Of a stretch of DNA of 64,000 nucleotides, positions 16,327 through 25,085 are shown piece by piece (position 1 is the stretch's first letter; each line of letters starts with the position of its first letter). The position numbers and the translations under genes are program-made. Source of the stretch: Novosphingobium flavum (GTDB lineage: Bacteria; Pseudomonadota; Alphaproteobacteria; Sphingomonadales; Sphingomonadaceae). The notes below the pieces were generated by a model, which was not told the origin of the DNA, did not search any database, and saw nothing but the letters and a program-made list of their open reading frames with translations. The stretch covers positions 62,001 to 126,000 of the forward strand of contig NZ_JACLAW010000009.1 of assembly GCF_014230315.1 (NCBI RefSeq), in the 5' to 3' direction.

Positions 16327-17078
16327 AATCCGGCCTCGCCCTGGCCCTGGCGCTCGCCGCGCTGGCCGGGTGCAAGCCTCAGGCGCCTGACCCGGACGCT
16401 GGCCGGCCCGCCGCCGCGCGCGGTTTCCCCCGCGCCGACCGCCCCGTTTCCGGCACTGGCTCGACCCAGTTCTCCACCGAAGTCCAGCGCGACCATCTGG
16501 GCGAAGCGCGCACGGTCATGACGCTGGCCGGGATCACCCCCGGCGCCACCGTGGCCGACATCGGCGCGGGCGAGGGCTACTACACCGTCCGCCTCGCCGA
16601 ACAGGTCGGCCGCAAGGGCCGCGTTCTCGCCGAGGACATCGACCCCGGCGCGATCGAGCGGCTCGCCCGCCGGGTCGAGAAGGACCAGCTCAACAACGTC
16701 TCGTTGCGCACCGGCACCCCGGAAGACCCGCGCCTTCCCGAAAATTCGTTCGACCGCATCTTCATGGTCCACATGTACCATGAAGTGGCCGAACCCTACG
16801 CCTTTCTCTGGAACCTCAGGCCCGCCCTGAAGGAGAACGGCAGCGTCATCGTGGTCGACGTCGATCGTCCGGCCGACCGTCACGGAATACCGCCCGACCT
16901 TCTCTTCTGCGAATTCGCCGCAGTGGGGTTTCGCTTGGCGGAATTTGTCCGTAAACCGGAGGTGACGGGTTACTATGCAAAGTTCGAGGTCGCGGGGCCG
17001 CGTCCGGCACCGGCGGCCATCGTGCCGTGCAGACTGGGGGCAGGGGCCACAGCGGCACGGCAGGGCAGCGGAAAGTAA
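16323..17078 (+). CDS. Lipoprotein-type class I SAM-dependent methyltransferase
   Basis: About 251 residues. A TTG at 16323 overlaps the prfB stop (TTGA) and has GGAAG eight bases upstream. It gives a lipoprotein signal, MKSGLALALALAALAGC, with a LAGC lipobox. The rest is a Rossmann methyltransferase: motif I VADIGAGEGYYTVRLAEQ, an acidic residue in VLAEDIDPGAIERL, and FDRIFMVHMYHEV. A lipid-anchored, presumably periplasmic methyltransferase is odd because SAM is cytoplasmic, though this combination does recur in proteobacteria. The substrate is unknown. Any longer frame would run inside prfB and is rejected. Confidence 0.8.
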   Translation: MKSGLALALALAALAGCKPQAPDPDAGRPAAARGFPRADRPVSGTGSTQFSTEVQRDHLGEARTVMTLAGITPGATVADIGAGEGYYTVRLAEQVGRKGRVLAEDIDPGAIERLARRVEKDQLNNVSLRTGTPEDPRLPENSFDRIFMVHMYHEVAEPYAFLWNLRPALKENGSVIVVDVDRPADRHGIPPDLLFCEFAAVGFRLAEFVRKPEVTGYYAKFEVAGPRPAPAAIVPCRLGAGATAARQGSGK

Positions 17079-17085
17079 GGGCAAA

Positions 17086-18492
17086 ATGGGATTCAAGGGA
17101 CTACAGCCGATCCTCTACGGTGGCCGCGAAGTGTGGCCGCTGGTTGAAGGCGGCAAGGGCGTTGCCGCAACCAACCACATGAGCTCTGGTGCATGGGCGG
17201 CAGCCGGCGGCATCGGTACGGTCAGCGCGGTGAATGCCGACAGCTACGACGCCGAGGGCAAGATCATCCCGCAGGTCTACAATGCGCTGACCCGCAAGGA
17301 ACGCCACCTCCAGCTGATCGACTATGCGATCGACGGCGCGGTCGAGCAGGTCCGCCGGGCGCACGAGATTTCGGGCGGCAAGGGCGCGATCAACATCAAC
17401 GTCCTGTGGGAAATGGGCGGGGCCCAGGCCGTGCTCGAAGGCGTGCTGGAAAAGACCCGCGGCCTCGTCACCGGCGTCACCTGCGGCGCGGGCATGCCCT
17501 ACAAGCTGTCGGAAATCGCCGCCCGCTTCAACGTGCACTACCTGCCGATCGTCTCCTCGGGCCGCGCCTTCCGCGCGCTTTGGAAGCGCGCCTATCACAA
17601 GGTCGCCGAACTGATGGCCGCCGTGGTCTATGAAGATCCGTGGCTGGCCGGCGGGCACAATGGCCTGTCCAACGCCGAAGATCCCAGGAAGCCGGAAGAT
17701 CCCTATCCCCGGGTCAAGGCCCTGCGCGACACGATGCGCGCCGAAGGCGTGCCCGACTCCGTGCCGATCATCATGGCCGGGGGCGTCTGGTTCCTGCGCG
17801 AATGGAACGACTGGATCGACAATCCGGAACTTGGCGCCATCGCCTTCCAGTTCGGCACGCGCCCGCTCCTCACCGAGGAAAGCCCGATCCCGCAGGCGTG
17901 GAAGGACCACCTGCGCACGCTCGAACCGGGCGATGTCCTGCTGCATCGCTTCTCGCCGACGGGCTTCTACAGCTCGGCCGTGCGCAATCCCTTCCTGCGC
18001 AGCCTCGAAGCGCGCTCGATGCGCCAGATCCCCTATTCCAAGGTTTCGGCCGGCGAACACACCGTGCAGCTCGACGTCGGGGTCAAGGGCAAGAACTTCT
18101 GGGTCACGCCCGGCGATCTTGATCATGCCCGGGCATGGTTCGGCCAGGGCTTCACCGAGGCCCTGCGCACGCCGGACGACACCGTGATCTTCGTCAACCC
18201 CGCCGAGCGTGAGGAAATCCGCAAGGATCAGGCGGACTGCATGGGCTGCCTCTCGCACTGCGGTTTCTCCTCATGGAAAGACCATGACGACTACACCACG
18301 GGCCGTCTCGCCGATCCGCGCTCGTTCTGCATCCAGAAGACCCTGCAGGACATCGCTCACGGCGGCGACATCGACCAGAACCTGATGTTTGCCGGCCACG
18401 CGGCCTACCGCTTCAAGCAGGACCCGTTCTATTCCAACAACTTCACCCCCACGGTGAAGCAACTGGTCGACCGTATCCTGACCGGAGACTGA
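17086..18492 (+). CDS. Nitronate monooxygenase-like flavoprotein (NPD family)
   Basis: 468 residues from ATG 17086. The N-terminal three-quarters has TIM-barrel flavoprotein features of the 2-nitropropane dioxygenase/enoyl reductase group: VAATNHMSSGAWAAAGGIGT, GVTCGAGMPYKLSEIA, VPIIMAGGVWFLREW and AFQFGTRPLLTEES, consistent with FMN binding. The final 90 residues are unusual for the family: Cys385-x2-Cys388-x3-Cys392 in DCMGCLSHCGFSSW, then Cys415, which could bind an iron-sulfur cluster or zinc. The substrate is unknown; oxidation of nitroalkanes is only the family default. It follows the methyltransferase gene by seven bases and ends before a terminator. Confidence 0.85.
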   Translation: MGFKGLQPILYGGREVWPLVEGGKGVAATNHMSSGAWAAAGGIGTVSAVNADSYDAEGKIIPQVYNALTRKERHLQLIDYAIDGAVEQVRRAHEISGGKGAININVLWEMGGAQAVLEGVLEKTRGLVTGVTCGAGMPYKLSEIAARFNVHYLPIVSSGRAFRALWKRAYHKVAELMAAVVYEDPWLAGGHNGLSNAEDPRKPEDPYPRVKALRDTMRAEGVPDSVPIIMAGGVWFLREWNDWIDNPELGAIAFQFGTRPLLTEESPIPQAWKDHLRTLEPGDVLLHRFSPTGFYSSAVRNPFLRSLEARSMRQIPYSKVSAGEHTVQLDVGVKGKNFWVTPGDLDHARAWFGQGFTEALRTPDDTVIFVNPAEREEIRKDQADCMGCLSHCGFSSWKDHDDYTTGRLADPRSFCIQKTLQDIAHGGDIDQNLMFAGHAAYRFKQDPFYSNNFTPTVKQLVDRILTGD

Positions 18493-18518
18493 GCGCCGAA
18501 ATCGCCAGCAAGACGATG

Positions 18519-18549
18519 GGCCGCCGATCCGATTTCGGCGGCCTTCTCG
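18519..18549. terminator. Intrinsic terminator between convergent genes
   Basis: A 9-bp stem GGCCGCCGA / TCGGCGGCC (18519-18527, 18535-18543) with a 7-base loop is followed by TTCTCGTTTG. It ends the nitronate monooxygenase transcript and faces the minus-strand DMT gene. Confidence 0.75.
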
Positions 18550-18559
18550 TTTGCCCGGT

Positions 18560-19027
18560 TCAGCCCTTGGCTGACCGCAAATTCCCGATCTCCATCACCA
18601 CGATCCCGATGAAGATCGCTCCAAGCCCGATCATCCGCATCGCGTCCATCGGTCGCCGCGCCATGCCCAGCAGGCCGTGCTGGTCGATAACGGCGGAAGT
18701 CACCAACTGCGCGATCAGGATGAACGCGACGAAGCTCGCCGCCCCCATGCGCGGAATGATGATCGTGGCCGATAGGGCGTAGAACCCGATCAGCAGGCCC
18801 GCGCCATAGCCGGGCAAGGGCGCCGCGCCCAATTGCGCAAGGGTCGGCAGTCCATATAGCGGGATGGTGATCCCCGCCGCGACCATAAGGGCAATGGCGA
18901 ACATGATCGCGGTCGCCGCGAAGGGATTGCCCACGGCGCGGGAAACCCCGCTATTGAGCACCCCGATCAACGGAATGCCCGCACCGGCAAGGAAGGTCCA
19001 GGCAGCAAGCAGAGGGTAGGAGCGCAT
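18560..19027 (-). CDS. DMT-superfamily membrane protein (YdcZ/DUF606-like)
   Basis: 155 residues with about five hydrophobic segments, the size of the short DUF606/YdcZ branch of the drug/metabolite transporters. The segments FLAGAGIPLIGVLNSGVSRA and ASFVAFILIAQLVTSAVIDQ with HGLLG resemble the family's conserved helices. ATG 19027 is preferred because AAGGA lies about eight bases upstream and the protein then starts in a membrane segment. These half-size proteins usually work as dimers. The transported compound is unknown. Confidence 0.8.
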   Translation of the reverse strand: MRSYPLLAAWTFLAGAGIPLIGVLNSGVSRAVGNPFAATAIMFAIALMVAAGITIPLYGLPTLAQLGAAPLPGYGAGLLIGFYALSATIIIPRMGAASFVAFILIAQLVTSAVIDQHGLLGMARRPMDAMRMIGLGAIFIGIVVMEIGNLRSAKG

Positions 19028-19112
19028 CGGAAAATCCTTTCGGATCAACTTGACCCGCCATTCCCGGCCGGTCAACCGCGCGCTCCCGCCCTCCTGCGAT
19101 CAGCTTGACGGC

Positions 19113-20417
19113 TCAATCCATCTCCCAGGCCCGCTCGCCGTGGCTGGAAAGGTCCAACCCCTCACGCTCGGAATCTTCCGATACGCGCATCGGCAGAAAC
19201 AGGTTGATCCCAAGCGCCAGCAGCGCACTGGCGATCGCGGAAAAGACCGCGACCACGCCCACGCCGATCACCTGCGCCGCGATCTGGCTGGCCATGGTCA
19301 TGCCCTCGGCATAGCCCGTCCCGCCCAGCGCGGGGGCCAGGAACACGGCCAGAAGCAGCGAGCCGACCATGCCGCCGACGCCGTGGACCGCAAAGACGTC
19401 GAGCGAATCGTCGATCTTCAGGCGGAACTTGATGAGCTGGATCATCGGGTAGCAGACCGAGGCCGCGATCAGGCCAAACACCAGCGCCGCCCCCGGCGAG
19501 ATGAAGCCCGCCGCCGGGGTCACGGTGGCTAGGCCTGCGATGGCGCCCGTGGCAAAACCGATCGAGGTCGGCTTGCCCACGGTCACCCGCTCGATCGCCA
19601 GCCACATCAAGGCAGCGGCGCAGGCCGCGACATGGGTGTTGATGATCGCGGCGGCGGCATCGTCGCTGGCGGAAAGGGCCGAGCCGCCGTTGAAGCCGAA
19701 CCAGCCCACCCACAGCAGGGCTGCACCCGCCATGGTCAGGGCCGGGCTATGCGGCAGCATGAGCGTCTTGGGGAAACCATCGCGCTTGCCGAGCAGGGCG
19801 GCGGCAACCAGCGCCGAAACGCCCGCCGTCGTATGAACTACGATGCCCCCGGCAAAATCCAACGTGCCCAGCTTCGCCGCCAGCCAGCCGCCGCCCCAGA
19901 CCCAATGTGCAACCGGGGCATAGACGATGAGGCCCCACAATGCCGAGAAGGCCACGACCCATCCGAATCGCGCCCGGTCGACCCAGGCGCCGACCATCAG
20001 CGCCGGGGTGATCGCGGCGAAGCACATCTGGAACAGGGCATAGGCGCTCTCTGGAACCGTCGTCCCCTCGCGCACCGTGCCGAGCTGGTTGAACATGGCC
20101 ATGTCGCCATTGCCCAGCCAGCCGTTGCTCGCCGGACCGAAGGCAAGCGTATAACCGCAGACCAGCCAGAGCAGCGAGGCGACGGCCACGATCGCGCCGC
20201 ACTGGACCAGCACCGAGAGGAAATTCTTGGCGCGCACCAGCCCGCCGTAGAACAGCGTCAGTCCCGGCGCGGCCATCATCATGACCAGCGCGCTCGACAC
20301 CAGGATCCACGCCGTATCGCCGCTGTCGGCGCCACCGCCCGCAGCACCCTGCGCCCGCGCGGCAACCGGCGCCAACAGGCAAAGAGCGGCACCCGCACGC
20401 GCGGTCCACTTGTTCAT
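19113..20417 (-). CDS. amtB: Ammonium transporter (Amt family)
   Basis: 434 residues with an N-terminal signal-like segment ending near ARAQG and eleven hydrophobic helices. Characteristic motifs are LVMMMAAPGLTLFYGGLVRA, ALMVGAWVDRARF (Asp at the recruitment site) and the pore histidines in GGIVVHTTAGVSAL and FAVHGVGGMVGSLL. It conducts NH4+/NH3 across the inner membrane. A PII gene (glnK/glnB), usually paired with amtB, is not adjacent: the neighbours are a DMT gene and an SH3 gene. Start ATG 20417 with GAGGGA upstream. The divergent region holds two nested palindromes that may bind a regulator. Confidence 0.95.
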   Translation of the reverse strand: MNKWTARAGAALCLLAPVAARAQGAAGGGADSGDTAWILVSSALVMMMAAPGLTLFYGGLVRAKNFLSVLVQCGAIVAVASLLWLVCGYTLAFGPASNGWLGNGDMAMFNQLGTVREGTTVPESAYALFQMCFAAITPALMVGAWVDRARFGWVVAFSALWGLIVYAPVAHWVWGGGWLAAKLGTLDFAGGIVVHTTAGVSALVAAALLGKRDGFPKTLMLPHSPALTMAGAALLWVGWFGFNGGSALSASDDAAAAIINTHVAACAAALMWLAIERVTVGKPTSIGFATGAIAGLATVTPAAGFISPGAALVFGLIAASVCYPMIQLIKFRLKIDDSLDVFAVHGVGGMVGSLLLAVFLAPALGGTGYAEGMTMASQIAAQVIGVGVVAVFSAIASALLALGINLFLPMRVSEDSEREGLDLSSHGERAWEMD

Positions 20418-20485
20418 CGCGTTGTCCCTCCTGCGCGCCGGCTTGCCCGGTCACGCTCCAATGATTGCAGCGATTAGGACAACAG

Positions 20486-20522
20486 TTGCACAAGGTGCAA
20501 GGATGCTGCGCAGCATCCTTGC
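20486..20522. promoter_or_regulatory. Nested palindromes upstream of amtB
   Basis: TTGCAC-AAG-GTGCAA (20486-20500) overlaps a 26-base perfect palindrome with no loop at 20497-20522 (half-site GCAAGGATGCTGC). The first resembles NtrC half-sites (TGCAC...GTGCA), but the spacer is 3 rather than the usual 7 bases. A looped-out RNA hairpin is less likely because there is no loop. The position, 70-105 bases before the amtB start, fits an operator. Confidence 0.45.
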
Positions 20523-20638
20523 GAAAAAGCTCCGTCAAAGTGCTGTATCGCGCTGCCACGGCAGGTTTTCCGCAACGCGAAAGACTTAATGCTCATGCAG
20601 GGTTGAGAGACTCAGGTCGCCGGGTTTAAGGGACTTGC

Positions 20639-21124
20639 ATGTTTCGCAAACTTGCCTCCGCGACCATCGCCGGTCTGTGCCTGCTTGCCGCCACCGGTCC
20701 GGCGGCGGCAGCCGACGATGAAGGCGTGCCCTACTGGGCCTCGCTACGCGGCCGCACTGCCAACCTGCGCGTTGGACCGGGCGAGGATTACCGGATTTCC
20801 TTCCAGTATCACCGCGAAGACCTGCCGATGAAAGTCCTGCGCGTGATGGAAGGCTGGCGCCTGGTGCAGGACCCCGATGGTTCACGCGGTTGGATGCTCG
20901 CCCGCTTCCTCAAGCGCGATCGCGGCGCCATCGTCACCCTCCGGAAGGGCGACCTCGCCGAGATGCACGAACAGGCCGATGCGGCATCCAAGCTGATGTG
21001 GAAACTCGAACCCGGCGTAACCGGCAAGCTCGGAGACTGCGCCGAGGGCTGGTGCAAGCTCGACGTCGGCGGCCACGCCGGATACGTCCGCGAGCAATCA
21101 CTCTGGGGTGCAGGCACGCCCTGA
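20639..21124 (+). CDS. Exported SH3-domain protein
   Basis: 161 residues with a signal peptide (cleavage near residue 25) and two SH3-like modules: one around 35-95 (TANLRVGPGEDYRISFQY ... GWMLARFL) and a second, weaker one to the end (GDCAEGWCKLDVGGHAGYV). Bacterial SH3 domains bind peptidoglycan or proteins in the periplasm; the partner here is unknown. Start ATG 20639 with AAGGGA upstream. Divergent from amtB. Confidence 0.82.
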   Translation: MFRKLASATIAGLCLLAATGPAAAADDEGVPYWASLRGRTANLRVGPGEDYRISFQYHREDLPMKVLRVMEGWRLVQDPDGSRGWMLARFLKRDRGAIVTLRKGDLAEMHEQADAASKLMWKLEPGVTGKLGDCAEGWCKLDVGGHAGYVREQSLWGAGTP

Positions 21125-21142
21125 GGCGGGCAGCTGAACCAC

Positions 21143-21180
21143 TCGTCATTGCGAAGGGCGAAGCCCAGCGGCAATCCAGG
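21143..21180. repeat. Dispersed-type intergenic repeat
   Basis: TCGTCATTGCGAAGGGCGAA followed by GCCCAGCGGCAATCCAGG resembles, from memory, the widespread CGTCATTGCGA...GCAATCCAG palindromic element found between genes in many proteobacteria. Only one copy is present in this window. Confidence 0.45.
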
Positions 21181-21218
21181 GCGACTTTCCGCAGGGGTTA
21201 CTCAACGTAACAGGTGAG

Positions 21219-21240
21219 GGCAGGGGCCGAAGCCCCTGCC
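21219..21240. terminator. Hairpin downstream of the thiolase gene
   Basis: The 9-bp stem GGCAGGGGC / GCCCCTGCC with a CGAA loop lies just past the thiolase stop. There is no T-run on either side, so termination is only presumed. Confidence 0.4.
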
Positions 21241-21248
21241 ACCGGAAA

Positions 21249-22442
21249 TCAGGCCAGTTCGAGCGCGATGGCGATGCCTTCGCCGCCGCCGATGCACAGC
21301 GCGGCCACGCCGCGCTTGCCGCCCTTGGCCTTGAGCGCGCCGATCAGGGTGGTGATCACGCGGGCGCCAGAAGCGCCGAGCGGGTGGCCGAGCGCCGTCG
21401 CGCCGCCGTGGACGTTCACCTTGTCGTGAGCGATGCCAAGGTCGTGCATGGCGAACATGGTGACGCAGGCGAAGGCTTCGTTCACTTCGAACAGGTCGAC
21501 GTCGCCCACGGTCCAGCCAGCCTTGTCGAGCACCTTCTGGATCGCGCCAACCGGGGCCGTGGTGAACTTGGCCGGTTCATGGGCGTGAGTCGCGACCGAG
21601 ACCAGCGTCGCCACCGGCTCCAGCCCCTTGGCCTTGGCCACGCTGGCGCGGCTGAGCACGAGGGCGGCGGCGCCGTCCGAGATCGAGGAGGACGAAGCTG
21701 CCGTGATCGTGCCGTCCTTGGCGAAGGCCGGGCGCAGGCCCGGGATCTTGTCGGGGCGGCCCTTGGGCGGCTGCTCGTCGGTGTCGACCACGGTTTCACC
21801 GGCGCGGGTCTTGATCGTGACCGGGGCGATCTCGCCCTTGAACCCGCCGTCGTTGATCGCGGCCTGGGCGCGGCGCAGCGATTCGATGGCGTAATTGTCC
21901 ATGTCCTCGCGGGTCAGTTGGTACTCGTTGGCGGTAACCTGTGCGAAGGAGCCCATCGAGCCGCCTTCGTAGGCATCTTCCAGCCCGTCGAGCAGCATGT
22001 GATCGAACGCCGTATCATGGCCGAAACGCGCGCCCGCGCGGTGCTTCTTGAGCATGTAGGGGGCGTTGGTCATCGATTCCATGCCGCCGGCTACGGCCAT
22101 GTCGATCGAACCGGCCGCCAGCGCCTCGGCCGCCATGATCACGGTCTGCATGCCCGAGCCGCAGACCTTGTTCACCGTCGTCGCCTCGGCCGAAAGCGGC
22201 AGGCCGGCCTTGAGCGCGGCCTGGCGGGCAGGGGCCTGGCCGAGGCCAGCGGGCAGCACGTTCCCCATGTAGACCCGCTCGACGTCCTCACCCGCAACGC
22301 CGGCTCGTTCGATCGAGGCCTTGATCGCCGTGGCACCGAGATCGACCGCCGAAACGTCCGAGAATACGCCCTGCATCCCGCCCATCGGAGTGCGGGCATA
22401 GGACAGGAAGACAACCGGGTCGGCAGCGGAAATATGCGGCAT
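21249..22442 (-). CDS. Acetyl-CoA acetyltransferase (thiolase)
   Basis: 397 residues. Thiolases condense or cleave acyl-CoA units with acetyl-CoA. The acyl-enzyme Cys is in VNKVCGSGMQTV, the active-site NEAFA and GGATALGHPLGASGAR provide Asn/His, and the second Cys is in ALCIGGGEGIA. The length suits the biosynthetic acetyl-CoA acetyltransferase type (AtoB/PhaA-like), but a beta-oxidation role cannot be excluded. ATG 22442 is used because the family begins with MPHISAADPVVFLSYARTP and GGGAGA lies ten bases upstream. No phaB or paired hydratase gene is nearby. Confidence 0.93.
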   Translation of the reverse strand: MPHISAADPVVFLSYARTPMGGMQGVFSDVSAVDLGATAIKASIERAGVAGEDVERVYMGNVLPAGLGQAPARQAALKAGLPLSAEATTVNKVCGSGMQTVIMAAEALAAGSIDMAVAGGMESMTNAPYMLKKHRAGARFGHDTAFDHMLLDGLEDAYEGGSMGSFAQVTANEYQLTREDMDNYAIESLRRAQAAINDGGFKGEIAPVTIKTRAGETVVDTDEQPPKGRPDKIPGLRPAFAKDGTITAASSSSISDGAAALVLSRASVAKAKGLEPVATLVSVATHAHEPAKFTTAPVGAIQKVLDKAGWTVGDVDLFEVNEAFACVTMFAMHDLGIAHDKVNVHGGATALGHPLGASGARVITTLIGALKAKGGKRGVAALCIGGGEGIAIALELA

Positions 22443-22560
22443 GCTCAAAATCTCCCATGAGCGGCGCATGAGCGCCGCGGAAATGCATTGGCTTGGTCCC
22501 AAGCGAAGCCGACGCGGCCCCCTCTTGTCAACAACTCATAAAGTGGCAAGGCAAGACCTG

Positions 22561-24003
22561 ATGACTTCGCCCACCTCAGCACCCGCCGAATTGATCGCTG
22601 CGCTGGTCCAGCGCCAGCGGGCGAGCTTCCTCTCCGCCATGCCCGAAGCGCTGTCCGTCCGGCGCGACAGGTTGCAGCGTCTTCGCGCGGTGTTGCAGGT
22701 TCATTGCAGCGCCATTGCAGAGGCGGTCGAAGCCGATTTCGGCACTCGCAGCCGCGACTTCACGCGCCTGGCCGACGTCCTTCCCGGCGTCAGCATGGTC
22801 GACTACTGCCTGAAGAATCTCGACCGCTGGGCCCGTCCGGAACGCCGCAAGACCTTGAAACCGTTGAGCTTCCTCGGCGCCCGCGCCGAAGTCCGCTACG
22901 AACCCAAGGGCGTGATCGGCATCGTCTCGCCGTGGAACTTCCCGGTCGTCCTCGCCTTCGCCCCGCTCGCCCAGGTCCTCGCCGCCGGCAACCGTGCACT
23001 GCTCAAGCCCAGCGAGCATACCCCTGAAACTTCAGCGCTTTTTGCGGAGATTCTCGCGTCCGCCTTCGCCCCGGAAGAGGTCGCCGTCGTCACCGGCGAC
23101 GCTGAAACGGGACGCGCCTTCGCCGCCCAGAAATTCGATCACCTGGTATTCACCGGCGCGACCGCGATTGGCCGTGAAGTGGCCCGGGCAGCCGCGGAAA
23201 ACCTCGTGCCGGTGACATTGGAACTTGGCGGCAAGAGCCCCGCGATCGTCTCGCGCAGCGCCGACCTGGCCCACGCGGCCAGCCGCATTGCGCTTGGAAA
23301 GCTGATGAATGCAGGCCAGGTTTGCCTCGCACCAGACTATGTCCTGGTCCCGGAAGAGCGGACCGACGAGATGATAGCTGCGCTCGAAACCGCTGTTCGC
23401 GGCATGTATCCGACGATGCTTTCCAACGACGACTACGCCGCGCTTATCGCCGATCGTCACATCGGGCGGCTAGGCGCCCTCGTCGCCGACGCTGTCGCCA
23501 AGGGCGCGCGGGCGACCGAAATCAACCCCGCGGGCGAGGATTTTTCCGCAAGCAACGCCGCCAAACTGCCGCTGACCGTGCTTAGAGGCGTCAACGACAC
23601 GATGCAGGTGATGCAGGAAGAAATTTTCGGACCGGTCCTGCCTCTGGTCAGCTACCGCTCGCTCGACGAAGCCCTGGCCTACGTGAATGACCACGAGACG
23701 CCGCTCGGCCTCTACTGGTTCGGCGAGGATCAAGCCGAGGCGGAGCGAGTCGTCGCTCGCACACGGTCCGGCGGGGTGACCCTGAACGACACGATTGCCC
23801 ACGTGACGGTCGACGATCTTCCATTCGGCGGGCTCGGCGCATCGGGCATGGGCGCCTACCATGGGATCGAGGGATTCAAGGCATTCAGCCATGCCCGCGC
23901 GGTCTATCGCCAGTCCCGGCACGACATCGCCCGGCTGATCGGACTGAAGCCGCCCTACGGCGCCAAGCTCAAGCAGATCCTCAGGCTCAAGCTGGGCGCC
24001 TGA
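22561..24003 (+). CDS. Coniferyl-aldehyde-dehydrogenase-type aldehyde dehydrogenase
   Basis: 480 residues. NAD(P)-dependent aldehyde dehydrogenase with IGIVSPWNFPVVLAFAPL (cofactor helix), FTGATAIGREVA, general base Glu221 in LELGGKSPAIV and nucleophile Cys255 in AGQVCLAPDYVLV; the CLAPDY context is typical of the CalB and fatty-aldehyde branch. It ends in a basic tail, KLKQILRLKLGA. Substrates may include aromatic or long-chain aldehydes, in keeping with sphingomonad catabolism, but neighbours give no pathway. Start ATG 22561 follows the divergent thiolase by 118 bases; an upstream in-frame extension would overlap that gene's start. Confidence 0.88.
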   Translation: MTSPTSAPAELIAALVQRQRASFLSAMPEALSVRRDRLQRLRAVLQVHCSAIAEAVEADFGTRSRDFTRLADVLPGVSMVDYCLKNLDRWARPERRKTLKPLSFLGARAEVRYEPKGVIGIVSPWNFPVVLAFAPLAQVLAAGNRALLKPSEHTPETSALFAEILASAFAPEEVAVVTGDAETGRAFAAQKFDHLVFTGATAIGREVARAAAENLVPVTLELGGKSPAIVSRSADLAHAASRIALGKLMNAGQVCLAPDYVLVPEERTDEMIAALETAVRGMYPTMLSNDDYAALIADRHIGRLGALVADAVAKGARATEINPAGEDFSASNAAKLPLTVLRGVNDTMQVMQEEIFGPVLPLVSYRSLDEALAYVNDHETPLGLYWFGEDQAEAERVVARTRSGGVTLNDTIAHVTVDDLPFGGLGASGMGAYHGIEGFKAFSHARAVYRQSRHDIARLIGLKPPYGAKLKQILRLKLGA

Positions 24004-24152
24004 ATGCCAAGGCGGGCCAGGCCGCACCCTACGGAAATACCCGCAAATGGTGCAATGCGGCAGTTCCCCCACTTGCGCGGCGGGGCGGGCGGGACTAGGG
24101 GCCTTGAAGCTTCTTTCGAGGCGTCCTTACGAGTCATCTTCGAGGCGTGTGC

Positions 24153-24527
24153 GTGGTCGACCTCTCGCAATACCTGCCGATCCTGATTTTCCTGGTCATC
24201 GCACTGGGACTTTCGACGGCTTTCGTGTTCCTGCCTATGGGCGTTGCCCGTCTGACCGGCGCTCACAAGCCGGATCCCGAGAAGAATTCCGAATACGAGT
24301 GCGGGTTTCCCGCTTTCGAGGATCCGCGCAGTCAGTTCGACGTGCGGTTTTACCTCGTGGCGATCCTGTTCATCGTCTTCGACCTTGAAGCGGCGTTCCT
24401 GTTCCCCTGGGCTGTCAGCCTCAAGGAAACCGGTTGGGCCGGCTGGCTGACGATGATGGTCTTCCTCGCTGAACTGGTGATTGGCTTCGCCTATGCGTGG
24501 AAGAAGGGAGCTCTGGACTGGGAATGA
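24153..24527 (+). CDS. nuoA: NADH-quinone oxidoreductase subunit A
   Basis: 124 residues, three transmembrane helices. The conserved loop [20 protein letters not shown] with the quinone-site Cys is present, followed by [20 protein letters not shown]. First gene of the complex I operon. GTG 24153 is chosen because GAGG (24142-24145) lies seven bases before it; the in-frame GTG at 24147 would be too close to that site. The stop overlaps nuoB. The promoter should lie in 24004-24152, where TTCGAGGCGT occurs twice. Confidence 0.95.
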   Translation: MVDLSQYLPILIFLVIALGLSTAFVFLPMGVARLTGAHKPDPEKNSEYECGFPAFEDPRSQFDVRFYLVAILFIVFDLEAAFLFPWAVSLKETGWAGWLTMMVFLAELVIGFAYAWKKGALDWE

Positions 24528-25081
24528 ATACCATGGCTACCACTCCCGCTGCCGGTTCTGCTGCCGGTGGTTCGATCATCGCGCCGGATCAGGCCTTTTT
24601 TGACAGCCTGAACTCCGAGGTTTCCGACAAGGGTTTCCTCGTCACCAGCACCGAGGAGCTGTTCCAGTGGGCCCGCACCGGCTCACTGTGGTGGATGACC
24701 TTCGGCCTTGCCTGCTGTGCGGTCGAGATGATCCACGTCAACATGCCGCGCTATGACATGGAGCGCTTCGGCGCAGCCCCGCGCGCCTCTCCGCGCCAGT
24801 CGGACGTCATGATCGTCGCCGGCACGCTGTGCAACAAGATGGCCCCGGCGCTCCGCAAGGTCTACGACCAGATGTCGGAGCCGAAGTACGTCATCTCGAT
24901 GGGCTCCTGCGCCAATGGCGGTGGCTATTACCACTATTCCTACTCGGTGGTGCGCGGCTGCGACCGGATCGTTCCTGTCGACATCTACGTGCCCGGCTGC
25001 CCGCCGACTGCCGAGGCCCTGCTTTACGGCGTGATGCAGCTGCAGCGGAAAATCCGCCGCATCGGCACTCTCGAACGCTGA
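24524..25081 (+). CDS. nuoB: NADH-quinone oxidoreductase subunit B
   Basis: 185 residues. Carries cluster N2, the last iron-sulfur centre before quinone: ligands in [12 protein letters not shown] (tandem Cys), [11 protein letters not shown] and [14 protein letters not shown] 24524 forms an ATGA overlap with the nuoA stop. A second in-frame ATG at 24533, with GGGA nine bases upstream, is an equally good start. A short Ala/Gly-rich N-terminal extension precedes the conserved core. Confidence 0.96.
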   Translation: MNTMATTPAAGSAAGGSIIAPDQAFFDSLNSEVSDKGFLVTSTEELFQWARTGSLWWMTFGLACCAVEMIHVNMPRYDMERFGAAPRASPRQSDVMIVAGTLCNKMAPALRKVYDQMSEPKYVISMGSCANGGGYYHYSYSVVRGCDRIVPVDIYVPGCPPTAEALLYGVMQLQRKIRRIGTLER

Positions 25082-25085
25082 GGGG

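Noticed and set aside
19113-20417. A glnK-amtB nitrogen operon
   Set aside because: No PII-type gene lies on either side; the neighbours are a DMT-type transporter gene and an SH3-domain gene.
24004-24152. A defined sigma-70 promoter for nuoA
   Set aside because: A TTGAAG and an AT-poor -10-like segment can be found, but alphaproteobacterial promoters in GC-rich DNA are too degenerate to call from one sequence.
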